A stretch of 64,000 nucleotides of DNA from Actinophytocola sp050699935 (GCF_050699935.1 NZ_JBOHGB010000014.1:1-64000), one strand, 5' to 3'. Numbered from the stretch's first letter, positions 26,638 to 35,500 are shown. Notes: generated by a model not told the origin, from the sequence alone. A program made the numbers and translations.

Positions 26638-28392
26638 TCACCGCGTTATCCACGCCCACCACCACTTGCCAACCCAGGCCACGAACCGCTGCCACCGGCT
26701 GCGGCGGGCCGGGTAGCCCGAGTAGCCCGGTTGGGGCAAATACGGCTTGTCGTACAGGCCGTCCAGCAGCTCGGGGACGTTCGTCACGCCCCGCTCGCGC
26801 AGCAGCCGGGCGAGCTCCCGCACCTGGGCCGGATCGAGGTCGCCGAGATCGCCGATGGACGTCGGCACCCGCGGAGTGTCCGCCCACCGCCGCGCCTGGA
26901 GGATCACGGCCTGGTTCTGCTTCAGGATCGGGGTGTTGGGCCGCACGGCGAGGGCTTTGTCGATGATCGACAGTGCCTTGTCATGCCGGCCGATCTCGTA
27001 CTCCCGCACTGCCTGCGCGTTCCACAGGCTCACCAAGTCCTCCTCCACGAGGTTCGTCACCTCGGCGAGTTCGGCGCCAGCGGCCCTCCTCGGGAACCGC
27101 CGCAGGTATGCGCGAGCCTCCTCCAGGAGCTTGACCGCCCAGTCGACGTTCTCGTGATCCTTGGCGGAACCGACTCCCGACACGGCCGAGTTCTGCAGGA
27201 CGACGACCAGGTTGCGGCAGACGTACCAGGAGGACGGGTTCAGCTTGACGGCCCGCCGCAGGTCCTCCCGTGCGGCGGAGAGCCTCGGTCGGTCGCGGTT
27301 GGCGAACCCGACGCCGCGCTCGGCGAGGAGCATGCTGAGCGCGACCACGGCCTCACCGAACAGCTCGTCGTCCGGGCCGGTCGACGTGGCGACCTGGAAG
27401 GCCTCGAGCACGGCGATCGAGTCGTCCGGCCGAGACCGCCGCAAGAACCGCACCCTGGGTAGCACGAAGTCGTCCAGGTGCGCCTTGAGCTCCGCGACAG
27501 CCTTAGGCAAGGCCGCGACCTTCTGCCAGTGCCGGCGGGCCGTGGCGACGTCGAGCTCGGTGGTCGCGATCGCCGCCTTGGCGGCGCTCAAGTGGGCCTG
27601 GACGGTGAGCTCGATGGCGTCGGCGCGGAACCGCCGCTTGCCGGTGCCGCGGCAGGTGTACGCGGGGTTCCGCTCATCGAAGGTCGTGCACCCCGACCGG
27701 CAGATCTTAGGCGACGGCGTGTCCCCGGCGGTCGTCGCGCAGACCGCACACCGCAGGTCCGCCAGGCTCTCGAGGGCGGCGGCGGGGGCGTCCCGGTCGA
27801 GCAGCACCCGCGCCACGCCGAGCTGCGAGAAGTACGTGGCGGCGCGCCGGGTCCCGACGTCCTCGGATGCCCACAGCCCCGCCGCCAAGTCACGGCACGC
27901 GTCGTGCAGCCCAAGGTGCAGGACGAGCAGCGGCCCGCCGGGGATGGTGCGGCCGGCGCCGACCGCGAGGCCACCGCGGATCGCGGCGACCCGCGCCGCC
28001 CGCACCTCGAGCGCCAACGCGGCGGCGATCTGGTCGTCTGCGTGCCGGGTGACGGTCTCAGACAGCCATCCCTCGAGCCGTTCGCGTGCCGCATCGGTCG
28101 CCTCGTCCGATACCGGCGTCCGATACCGGCGCTCGGCATCTCCGCGCAGCCAGGTCCAGAAGTTCGGGTCGGCGAGCAGAGCGCCCCAGAGGCCGAGGCA
28201 GAGCTGCCAGTCGGTCGCGACGACGCGCTCGGGCAGTGGGGTCTGCCGAACCGCCGTCCACAGCGTCAGCACGGCGAGGGCGTGCGCCACCCGGAAGTCG
28301 GTGGGATCCGAGCGGTGGCCGTCGGCCAGCAGGCGCGCGGCCCGCTCCCGGTCGCCGCTGTTCAGCAGCCGTACGGCGGACTCGACACTCAT
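26638..28392 (-). CDS. TPR-like protein paralogous to the C-terminal part of the CHAT protein, with a Trp-rich tail
   Basis: 584 aa from MSVESAVRLLNSGDRERAARLL. The ATG overlaps the upstream stop by 4 bp; the longer frame is a shadow. It shares, in the same order, three blocks with the last third of the CHAT protein: AHALAVLTLWTA...WQLCLGLWG, a Cys cluster (Cys 215, 218, 231, 235, 247) followed by DERNPAYTCRGTGKRRF, and a later TPR-like stretch. It has no protease domain. The C-terminus ends RWQRFVAWVGKWWWAWITR, six Trp in 19 residues with basic residues between, an amphipathic membrane-active-looking tail. It may be a substrate, partner or effector of the CHAT protease; none of this is proven. 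Confidence 0.75.
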   Translation of the reverse strand: MSVESAVRLLNSGDRERAARLLADGHRSDPTDFRVAHALAVLTLWTAVRQTPLPERVVATDWQLCLGLWGALLADPNFWTWLRGDAERRYRTPVSDEATDAARERLEGWLSETVTRHADDQIAAALALEVRAARVAAIRGGLAVGAGRTIPGGPLLVLHLGLHDACRDLAAGLWASEDVGTRRAATYFSQLGVARVLLDRDAPAAALESLADLRCAVCATTAGDTPSPKICRSGCTTFDERNPAYTCRGTGKRRFRADAIELTVQAHLSAAKAAIATTELDVATARRHWQKVAALPKAVAELKAHLDDFVLPRVRFLRRSRPDDSIAVLEAFQVATSTGPDDELFGEAVVALSMLLAERGVGFANRDRPRLSAAREDLRRAVKLNPSSWYVCRNLVVVLQNSAVSGVGSAKDHENVDWAVKLLEEARAYLRRFPRRAAGAELAEVTNLVEEDLVSLWNAQAVREYEIGRHDKALSIIDKALAVRPNTPILKQNQAVILQARRWADTPRVPTSIGDLGDLDPAQVRELARLLRERGVTNVPELLDGLYDKPYLPQPGYSGYPARRSRWQRFVAWVGKWWWAWITR

Positions 28393-31169
28393 CGCGGTCC
28401 CCCCGATCCGAGTACGTCCTGGATGATGGCGGCGAGCCCCGTGGCCAGCTCCGGGTCGTTGCTCAGCCGGCGCCAGGCGTCGATGCTCTCGCCGAGCGCC
28501 CGGTGAACGGACTCGGCCACCGCACGGGCCTCTAGGTCGCCAGCACGCCGAACGTCGAGGCACTCGTCGCGGTCCACCTGGTCGGAGTCCACGAGCGCCA
28601 GGCTGGCCTCGCACATGTCGGTCAGGTGGTTCCACTGCAGCGGCGTGAGCAGGCGGTGCCCCGCGTCCGTCCGGACCGGCAACTCGACGACCAGTCGGCG
28701 GTCGCCGATCCCCAACCCGGACACCGTGGCTCGGGTCCTGGTGACGATGACCGTGCGTCCCTCGGGATCGGAGATCACCACCAGCGGATCGGTGGCCTCG
28801 GTCGCGCCGCGCACCACGACCTGGCCGCCGGCCCAGTCCCCGACAGTGCGCGCGGCGCCGTCGCCGCCGGCGGAGAGCACCCGCAGCACGTACCGCAGAT
28901 GCCGGGCGACTCCCGTCAACCGCAGGCGCCCATCCCGATCGAACCGCCCCACGTGCGCGCGGGGCGTCGGCTCGGCGGCCCACAGCGACGCGCTGTACCA
29001 CTCCCCGGCAGAGGGGTCGACCGAGAGGGTCACCGTGTCACCGTCCCGCTCGATGCCCACCTCGACGGTGGCCTCGATCCGCACCGACATAGCGGTATCA
29101 CGGGACGACGCCGCATCGGATGCGTCGAGCAGGGCGGCGTAGGCGCTGTTCGCGGCCACCGTCGCCGGGCTGTCCGGCCCGCCGGCCACCGTCCGGTCGG
29201 CAACGACGCCCGCCTGCAGGGACAGCGCCTCGTCGAACCTCCCCTGCCGGGCGAGGACCATAGCCAGGTTCGCCCGCGCCGCCGGTTGGTCGTCGAGTCC
29301 CCGCCGCAGCAGGGCCTCCGCCTCGTCATGTCGGCCGGCGTCGCTCAGCGTGGCCGCGAGGGTCTGCTCCAGCCACCGGCGCGCGTGCTCATCCGCCGAC
29401 CGCTCGATCGCGGCCCGCAGCACCGTCAGCGCCTCATCCAGGAGCCCGGCGCCCCGCAGGCTCACAGCGAGGTTCCCGTGCGCCGCGACGAGGTCCGGAT
29501 GTCCGGGCGGGAGCACCGCCTCACTCCGGGCGACCACGTCCCGCAGCAGGGTGACCGCCTCGGTCAGCTGCCCCATCGCGTGCAGGCTGGTCCCCACGTT
29601 GACCGCCGAGGCGATCGCGAGAGGGTGGTCGGACCCCAGCCGCTCGGCGGCGAACCGGGCTGTCTCCCGCTCGATCGCGTGCGCCGCCACCACCCGCCCC
29701 TGGGCGGACACGATCGCCGATCGCAGGTTCCGCACCCGGATCCGTTGCTCCACCTCGTCGGCCAGCTCCTCCGCACGGGCGCACAAGGGTTCCGCACGCA
29801 CGGGCTCACCCCGGGACAGCCACACTGCCGCCAGCCAGATCGCTAGCTCGGCAATCCCCCGGACGCCATCGGCGTACTCCATCAGTTCGGCGACACCCGG
29901 AAGAAAGGCCTCCCCGTCCTCCGGTTCGGGAAGACGAGCGGTCACGTACGCGACGGCGTCCTCGACGGCCTGTCGCGGCGCGCCTCGCCGCAGCGAGTCC
30001 GCGACGGCCCGGTCGGCGAACTCCGTGCCACCGTCACGGTCGACGCAGACCCCCCAGGCCACCAACCGGGGGCACAGCTCGTCGTGAAGGTGGGGCAGCA
30101 GCTCGGCGCAGCACGCCAGCACCCGCAGCCGATGGCGCTCCGGCTTCGACAGCGGCCGCGTCACCGCGGCCAGCGCCCGGTCGAGGACGGACCCGGTGGC
30201 CGGCGGTTCGGACATCTCTCGGGCGAACGCCCGCAGCCGCTCCTCGTCGCCGACCATCCGGGCCACGAGACGGGACACCGCCTCGCCCGACCGCGCGGCG
30301 CTTTCGATCGCCACGCGTTCCGCCGGCAGAAGCGGCGGGGTGAGCATGTCGAGGTGGCTCGCGAGCGCGGGCACGGGCAGCGGGCCGAGCACCACCATCG
30401 AGCAGTCGTGCTCGTGGACCACCACCTGACTCGGCAATCGCCTGCTGGTCACGACCACGCGATGCGGCTCATCGAGAAGGCGCCGCCGAGCGGCACAGCC
30501 CCAGTCGGAGAGCTCATCGAGCCCGTCCACGACTACCACGCCGTTATCACCATGGAGCTCGACCATCGCGCCGCCGTGGACCCACACGCCGAAGTCCATC
30601 TCGTTCCCGACCCGAGCCAGGTACTCCCGCGCCAAGACCGTCTTGCCAGCCCCAGGCTCGGCGACGACCCAGGTCAGCCCGGTGCGCCGGGCACGCAACT
30701 CGCCGAGGTAGTCGCTGGCGCAGGCCAGCGGCACCCGCGGTGGTGGGTTGCCGCCGATGACAGGCTCGTCCGCCGCGATGCCCAACCTGGCCGACAGCGA
30801 GGGACACAGGTGGTCGGCGACCTCACCCGCCTGATCCACTCCGGACAGGTACGGCCAATGGCGGGTCGCAAGCCATCGGGGGAGCCGCTCGACGTCTAGC
30901 GGCCCGGTCGCAACGGGCACGACGTCCGCCGACGGGAGCACCCGATGTGCCCAGCCGACGTCGTCCCGGAACCGCGCGTTCTCGAGCGCCGCCTCGGACA
31001 CCAGCGCGAGCACCGCGCCGGCCGAGCCCACGGCGTCGGGCTCGTCGAACACGACGGAGAAACCGCGTTCCCGGAGCGCGTCGGCGAACGCGCGCACAAC
31101 GGCGCGGTCGTCAACATCGTGCGCGTACGCGATGAAGACGTCGTGGCTCCGCAGCCGAAGGCTACTCAT
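28389..31169 (-). CDS. TIR-STAND NTPase-TPR protein
   Basis: 926 aa from the ATG at 31169, which has GGAGG at a good distance (a GTG two codons earlier is possible). Residues 1-120 form a TIR-like domain (HDVFIAYAHDVDDRAVVRAFADALRERGF). A STAND/NACHT-type NTPase follows, with the P-loop in AEPGAGKTVLAREYL (about 170-185) and Walker B in VVVVDGLDELSDWG (about 211-225). TPR-like repeats occupy about 430-680, then a beta-rich region and helical end. TIR-NLRs sense phage or stress and many cleave NAD. Here the usual catalytic Glu of the helix after the LALVSEAALENARF segment seems to be Asp (RDDVGWAHR), so NADase activity is uncertain. Confidence 0.88.
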   Translation of the reverse strand: MSSLRLRSHDVFIAYAHDVDDRAVVRAFADALRERGFSVVFDEPDAVGSAGAVLALVSEAALENARFRDDVGWAHRVLPSADVVPVATGPLDVERLPRWLATRHWPYLSGVDQAGEVADHLCPSLSARLGIAADEPVIGGNPPPRVPLACASDYLGELRARRTGLTWVVAEPGAGKTVLAREYLARVGNEMDFGVWVHGGAMVELHGDNGVVVVDGLDELSDWGCAARRRLLDEPHRVVVTSRRLPSQVVVHEHDCSMVVLGPLPVPALASHLDMLTPPLLPAERVAIESAARSGEAVSRLVARMVGDEERLRAFAREMSEPPATGSVLDRALAAVTRPLSKPERHRLRVLACCAELLPHLHDELCPRLVAWGVCVDRDGGTEFADRAVADSLRRGAPRQAVEDAVAYVTARLPEPEDGEAFLPGVAELMEYADGVRGIAELAIWLAAVWLSRGEPVRAEPLCARAEELADEVEQRIRVRNLRSAIVSAQGRVVAAHAIERETARFAAERLGSDHPLAIASAVNVGTSLHAMGQLTEAVTLLRDVVARSEAVLPPGHPDLVAAHGNLAVSLRGAGLLDEALTVLRAAIERSADEHARRWLEQTLAATLSDAGRHDEAEALLRRGLDDQPAARANLAMVLARQGRFDEALSLQAGVVADRTVAGGPDSPATVAANSAYAALLDASDAASSRDTAMSVRIEATVEVGIERDGDTVTLSVDPSAGEWYSASLWAAEPTPRAHVGRFDRDGRLRLTGVARHLRYVLRVLSAGGDGAARTVGDWAGGQVVVRGATEATDPLVVISDPEGRTVIVTRTRATVSGLGIGDRRLVVELPVRTDAGHRLLTPLQWNHLTDMCEASLALVDSDQVDRDECLDVRRAGDLEARAVAESVHRALGESIDAWRRLSNDPELATGLAAIIQDVLGSGGPR

Positions 31170-32130
31170 GGTCACCTCCGTAGTAGCGCCGCTCCAGGAA
31201 ACCGATCTTCAGCGCCGTGACCTCGGCCGGCCGCAGTAGGTTCAACTCGCCGAGCCGGTCGATCTCCCGGAGGGGCCGCACCACCTCGGGAGGCGGCTCG
31301 GCCGGTGCCCGGGGCGCGACCGGGGCGCCGTTCGTGGCCGCGACGCGTGCGAGCTGCCTGCGGATGAACGTCTCGACTCCCCGGTAGACGTCCGTCGCGC
31401 GGCTGGCCGGCTTGCAGATGTCGGTGTGGTCGGCGTCGACGCTGGTCGTGATGCAGTCAACGATGCCGGGGTCCGCGCTGGTCGAGTTCACGACCGTGAC
31501 CAGGCGGAGACCCCGTTTCACCTTCTGGCTCTCGGCGTAGGCCGCGGTCTGGATGTCGAGCCGGGCCGCGTTCTGCCGGTACCAGTCGCCCAGGTCCTTC
31601 AGGTGCGGGCAGTGCGCGGTCAGCGCCAACGTCGTGCGGGTGGGCCGAGCGAGCGGGACGGCCTTCGCGATCGACGCGAGACTCGACCCAGAGTGTGGCG
31701 TCGCGAGAAAGACCACTCCCAACGTCGACTCAGAGATGACCTTCCAGTCCGGCTTGGCCATTTCGCTCGATTGTCGAAGTATCTGCTTGACCACCAGACC
31801 GCCGAGGCTATGGCAGAGAAAGACCAACGGACGGGAACCGATGCCGTAGTAGAGCAACATCTCGATGAGGCTGTTGGCCCGCTCGGGCAGCGCCATGCCC
31901 GCACCTGCGGTCGTCCATTTCGTCAGGCCGGCAGGATAACGAAGAGCCCACACCCCGATGGTCGGAATGTCCTGACCCAGCCACTCGAGCCAGGACTCCG
32001 ACGAACCTTTCTGCGTCCAAGTGGAAACGTCGTCTCCGCCCAGACCGTGTGTGGACACCACGTCCAGTGAGCAGGTCGACCCCACTCCACCACCGACACG
32101 TCGCAGCACCGGGTCGTCGCCGTTAGGCAT
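31162..32130 (-). CDS. alpha/beta hydrolase, PGAP1/DUF676-like, first gene of the chaperone-protease operon
   Basis: 322 aa from MPNGDDPVLRRVGG. The lipase-type fold is indicated by VVSTHGLGGDDVSTW near the N-terminus (oxyanion region), the nucleophile elbow FLCHSLGGLVVKQIL, SESTLGVVFLATPHSGSSLAS, and a later DADHTDICKP that likely supplies the His. Many bacterial defence operons pair STAND proteins with such esterases. The last 35 residues (IDRLGELNLLRPAEVTALKIGFLERRYY) form a SHOCT-like helical hairpin, often a docking tail. The start at 32130 is preferred over an upstream ATG because AGGA lies before it. It overlaps the TIR-STAND gene by 8 bp, whose ribosome site is inside this gene's end. 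No signal peptide, so it probably acts in the cytoplasm. Confidence 0.82.
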   Translation of the reverse strand: MPNGDDPVLRRVGGGVGSTCSLDVVSTHGLGGDDVSTWTQKGSSESWLEWLGQDIPTIGVWALRYPAGLTKWTTAGAGMALPERANSLIEMLLYYGIGSRPLVFLCHSLGGLVVKQILRQSSEMAKPDWKVISESTLGVVFLATPHSGSSLASIAKAVPLARPTRTTLALTAHCPHLKDLGDWYRQNAARLDIQTAAYAESQKVKRGLRLVTVVNSTSADPGIVDCITTSVDADHTDICKPASRATDVYRGVETFIRRQLARVAATNGAPVAPRAPAEPPPEVVRPLREIDRLGELNLLRPAEVTALKIGFLERRYYGGDHE

Positions 32131-32349
32131 GGACCGTCCTATGGTCGGCAGGCACGCTGCTGCGAACAAGTTGTCACGCGAGGCAACGAGACGTCCTTTC
32201 CCCAGACCCGCGCCTTCCCCGACGCGGGGACGAAGCCCTTCACCCAAAGACTATGCCCTGTCACCCAATGTGTCAGGCTTTGATAGGAATCGGTGACGGA
32301 AAGTAGCTGCAAAGCAAACGTCCGGGCCAGGCCCACATACAGTCGACCC

Positions 32350-32970
32350 GGACAACTTGGTCCAGGGGCTACGAAGTCCTGGACAAACTTTCTCGTGGGC
32401 GTCCTCGGTCGCGTAGACCTCGGCGACGGCTCGCAGCTCGGAGTTCGAGCCAAACACCAGGCCGACGTGGGGCTGCCGTCCACCGGACCTCACCGGTGAC
32501 GCGGTCACGAGCCCCGAAAGTCTCCGGGGCCTCGGCGGTGCCGTGCCTACGTTGAGCAGGTTGGCGAGAAAGTCATTGGTCAGCGACCCGGGCGCTGAGG
32601 TGAGGACGCCAGCAGGGACTGCTGGTAGTCGCAGGTACAGTAGCGCCCGCAGGCCACCCACGAGCACGGTCATCTCGGGCGCGGTAGAGGTCCGCAGATT
32701 CGCACGGTCGGCCAAGCGGTATTCGGCCAGCAGTGGTGGCTCTTCCCGCAGTAGCTGCGGAACCCATTGACTGTCGGCTGGAGGGGGAACGAATTCGGCA
32801 TCAGTCTGGTCCTGTGAAGCGTCCGTGTGGCCCGGGGTGAACGGGACCTCGATGTCGTGGCCGGCGTTACGGGCGACCTGCTCGGCCGCAACGGACCCAC
32901 TGAGCACGATCAGGTCGGCCAGTGAGACCAGCCGCCGGTCCGCGCGCCGTTGAACAACTGAGCTCGGTCG
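32350..32970 (-). pseudogene. katG: katG fragment: C-terminal part of catalase-peroxidase
   Basis: The reading VSLADLIVLSGSVAAEQVARNAGHDIEVPFTPGHTDASQDQTD, then APEMTVLVGGLRALL, GSLTNDFLANLLNVGT and VGLVFGSNSELRAVAEVYATEDAHEK is the catalase-peroxidase C-terminal domain. Only about 200 of 740 residues remain. After HEK the match continues in another frame (KFVQDFVAP), and internal blocks are missing. It lacks the haem domain and cannot be functional. It sits between the chaperone operon and an IS3 relic, in a stretch of genomic debris. Confidence 0.85.
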
Positions 32971-33030
32971 CCAGCGCCTCAAGCATCATGGCCGGACCCC
33001 GAGAACTGATCCACTCGGTATGAGAGTCGT

Positions 33031-33860
33031 TCATCGGTGGGTGCAATCGGCAGCGTAGTCCGCTGGTGCCTGGTAGCCGAGCGAGCTGTGTCGTCGGCGG
33101 TGGTTGTAGTCGTCCTTCCAGGCGGTGATCACCACGCGTGCGTGCGCGAGTGACCAGAGGATGTTGACGTTGAGGCATTCGTCGCGGACTCGGGAGTTGA
33201 ACGCCTCGACGTAGCCGTTGCGCCAGGGCTGGCCGGGCAGGATGAACGACAGGCCAACACGTTCGCCTGCCCAGTCGGCCATCGCGTCGCAGGCCAGCTC
33301 GGGGCCGTTGTCGCAGCGCAGCACCGCCGGATAGCCACGCCGCACCGCAATGCGGTCGAGTTCGTCGATGAGTCGGTCTGCGGCGATCGAGCGGTCCACG
33401 AGCCCGCCGAGGCATTCGCGGATGTGCTCATCGATGATTGAGACGATCTTCACCGGCCGACCGTCGGTGGTGGCATCGAACTGGAAGTCCACGGCCCAGA
33501 CCCGGTTCGGCGCATCAGCCTTGGGCGGGTCCGGCGCGGTCGAGGTCCCGATGCGTTTGCGTCGCCGGCGTTGCGGTACCCGCAACCCTTCCTCGCGCCA
33601 GAGCGCTGGACTCGCTCGTGATTGACGTGCCAGCCTTCGCCGCGGGCATCGGCGTAGGCGTTGCGGAATCCGCGCCGCGGATGCGTCTTCGCCCAGCCGC
33701 GCAGCCAGGCCCGCAACGCCGTGTCGGGATCGGCTGATGTCGCGCTCGTCGGCTCACGTCGCTGCGTTGCGCGGTGCTGACCGGTCACCCGACAGGCGAA
33801 CCGCTCCGACACGTTCATCATGTTCATCAGGTGCCGCACAGCGGCCCGGCGTCGCTCCGG
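33031..33860 (-). pseudogene. IS3-family transposase OrfB, frameshifted
   Basis: The C-terminal 184 residues are open (33031-33585): integrase core with Asp in VWAVDFQFDATTDG, Asp in LRCDNGPELACDAM and Glu in GYVEAFNSRVRDECLN, ending SSLGYQAPADYA. The N-terminal part (RRRAAVRHLMNMMNVSERFACRVTGQHRATQRR, then RGWAKTHPRRGFRNAY) is in another frame upstream, breaking near 33600 around VNHERVQR. All catalytic residues survive, but the gene cannot give one protein as sequenced. Confidence 0.85.
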
Positions 33861-33862
33861 GC

Positions 33863-34145
33863 TCAGAAGTTTCCCTTGGCGATCTCCTTCAACGCCGCCT
33901 TCTCCAGCTCGGCGTCGGCGAGCAGCCGCTTGAGTGTCGAGTTCTCGCGCTCGAGATCCTTCAGCCGCTTGGCGTCGTCGGCCTTCAACCCGCCGACTGG
34001 TTGCGCCAGCGGTGATAGGTCTGCTCGGAGACCCCCAGCTCGCGACACACCGCCGCCACGTCCTTGCCTCGGACAACAACCGATCCGCGGTCGTGAACTT
34101 CCGTACGACCTGCTCCGGCGAGTGCCGCTTCCTCGTCGCCATGAT
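33863..34145 (-). pseudogene. IS3-family OrfA (helix-turn-helix / leucine zipper), frameshifted
   Basis: The start MATRKRHSPEQVVRKFTTADRLLSE and the end LKADDAKRLKDLERENSTLKRLLADAELEKAALKEIAKGNF are typical of IS407-group OrfA, but the middle, which should be a helix-turn-helix with VCRELGVSEQTYHRW, is out of frame. At least two shifts are needed. Only the last 61 codons form an uninterrupted frame. Confidence 0.75.
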
Positions 34146-34185
34146 CATCGAGCCTTCCTCCCATACTCGGGCATCCAGACTCTCA

Positions 34186-34541
34186 CTCGAACTGGACCTA
34201 CGAATCGGGTCAGGCCAATCATTCACGATCTGACAGTGCAGCGGGTGAATAGTGTGCAACTCCGTCCACCGATACGCACCCACACACCACCTCCTGGAGC
34301 TCGGCGGTGATCTACCTACTCATGAGCGCGGCGATGCAAAATACGAAGGGGCCGAAATCGGCACGTCTGACGTCCACTCGACGCAGCAGTGGCGGCTGCC
34401 GGGAGCACGGGGAGCAGGTGCGGGGAGCGAATTGGGAGCCAAGCACGTCACTGAACGGCACTGAACCGTCTTCAACGGCATCCAACGGGAGCGCGCTGAC
34501 CTGCCAGAGTCCTATCTTCGCAGGCCAGCGCGCTTGTTGAT
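34186..34541. other. no supported gene
   Basis: Short open frames on both strands here have no recognisable features. The segment lies between the IS3 relic and a tRNA scar. Confidence 0.4.
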
Positions 34542-34591
34542 CTACGTTGACACGGTAGGGGTCACTGGTTCAATCCCAGTATCGCCCACCA
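34542..34591 (+). pseudogene. 3' half of a tRNA-Val(GAC) gene with CCA, probable attachment-site scar
   Basis: Anticodon loop TTGACAC (anticodon GAC), then the variable region, T-arm (ggttcaatcc), acceptor strand and encoded CCA at 34589-34591. No sequence pairing with the acceptor strand occurs within 80 bp upstream, so the 5' half is absent. This is a third tRNA 3' end, on the opposite side of the chaperone-protease operon from the Lys and Ala scars. Confidence 0.6.
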
Positions 34592-34604
34592 CGATTTCCG
34601 CAGG

Positions 34605-34636
34605 TCACAGCCCTGTCCTTCCTCGTGAGGGCAGGG
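34605..34636. terminator. hairpin after the tRNA-Val scar
   Basis: AGCCCTG pairs with CAGGGCT across a loop of about 15 bases that can itself pair partly. No long T-run follows, so a terminator role is only plausible. Confidence 0.35.
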
Positions 34637-34927
34637 CTTCAGTGATCAAATGGAGATCAAATGGAGATCCTTGATCATTTGCTCCAACCATGGTTGATCT
34701 AGCGTCACCCGCGACGTGATCGACGCGGAGTTGGTCGACCAGTACCTGACGGCCGCCGACCGCGGTGATGATCTCGATCGTGGCGAGCGCGGAGAGTTCG
34801 ACGCGGTGAACGAGCGGCTGCGTCACCGACCAGTACAACTGAACGCCGTTCTCAGACCGGTGCGATGTGCCCGTAGTCGACGGGTTCCAGGGGGCCGGAC
34901 GGTGGGCGGGGTGTCGAGAAACCTGGG
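34637..34927. other. no supported gene
   Basis: A 76-codon frame from 34716 (MIDAELVDQYLTAADRGDDL) runs into the end of the next gene on the opposite strand. I do not recognise it. gatcaaatgga is directly repeated near 34655-34680. Confidence 0.35.
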
Positions 34928-35500
34928 TCACCCCACCCGCAGGTGAGGTAGTGCGCGGGCGGTGAGGCCGATGCGGACGAGGCTGGCAGGGATGGCAATG
35001 GTCATCGGCCACACCCAGGCGGGGGCGGCGAGCAAGACCGCGGCCAGCATGGCGACGTCGAGCACGAGGAGCACGATCGCCCCGACTCCGGCCAGGCGGG
35101 TGCGGGCGTAGTGGTGGCTGGTGGCCGCAGTGACCAGGGTGGCGACGACGGCGAGCAGTGCCGCGCCGAAGGCAAGGGCGGCCGGGCCGGGGATGGGCCA
35201 CGCCCAGACGTGGCTCATGATCAGCGACGGGCCCCAGCAGGCGGCGAGGAACGGCCCGGTCGCCAGCAGCGCCACTGCGGTGCGACGTCCGGGAGCCTGC
35301 CGGATGAAGGCGGCGGTGATCTGGTCGGGGCGGCCGAACTCGGTGATCGCGGCGGTCGCGGCAGCCGTGGGCTGCAGGCCGCTGGCCAGGTGCTGTTCGT
35401 AGGTTTCCGTGAGCCCGTCGGCGAGTTCGTCGACCACCGGAGCCGGGAGCTGGCGGGCCAGTTCGGCGAGGTGGGCGTCGATCAGGGCGTGGCCGGCCAT
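34928..35500 (-). CDS. HAAS-domain membrane protein (DUF1700-like), PadR partner
   Basis: 190 aa. The N-terminal 75 residues (LIDAHLAELARQLPAPVVDELADGLTETYEQHLASGLQPTAAATAAITEFG) are a HAAS/permease-prefix helical domain. Four to five hydrophobic segments follow (for example TAVALLATGPFLAACWG, PAALAFGAALLAVVATLVTAA, LAGVGAIVLLVLDVAMLAAVLLA). Genes of this type usually sit directly behind a PadR regulator, as here, with a 19-bp overlap. Its biochemical role is unknown. Confidence 0.8.
   Translation of the reverse strand: MAGHALIDAHLAELARQLPAPVVDELADGLTETYEQHLASGLQPTAAATAAITEFGRPDQITAAFIRQAPGRRTAVALLATGPFLAACWGPSLIMSHVWAWPIPGPAALAFGAALLAVVATLVTAATSHHYARTRLAGVGAIVLLVLDVAMLAAVLLAAPAWVWPMTIAIPASLVRIGLTARALPHLRVG

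Larger units (their letters stand above)
33021..34185 (-). mobile_element. decayed IS3-family (IS407-like) insertion sequence
   Basis: Short inverted ends TGAGAGTC are visible at 33021-33028 and, on the other strand, 34185-34178. Inside, orfA and orfB lie in the usual order on the minus strand but both are frame-disrupted. No clear target duplication is seen beside the ends, so the boundaries are approximate. Confidence 0.7.

Noticed and set aside
32208..32232. Another CRISPR-repeat-like hairpin (CCCC-gcgtc-GGGG) upstream of the chaperone operon
   Set aside because: Only the stem core matches, no flanking handle or matching target; likely chance in GC-rich DNA.
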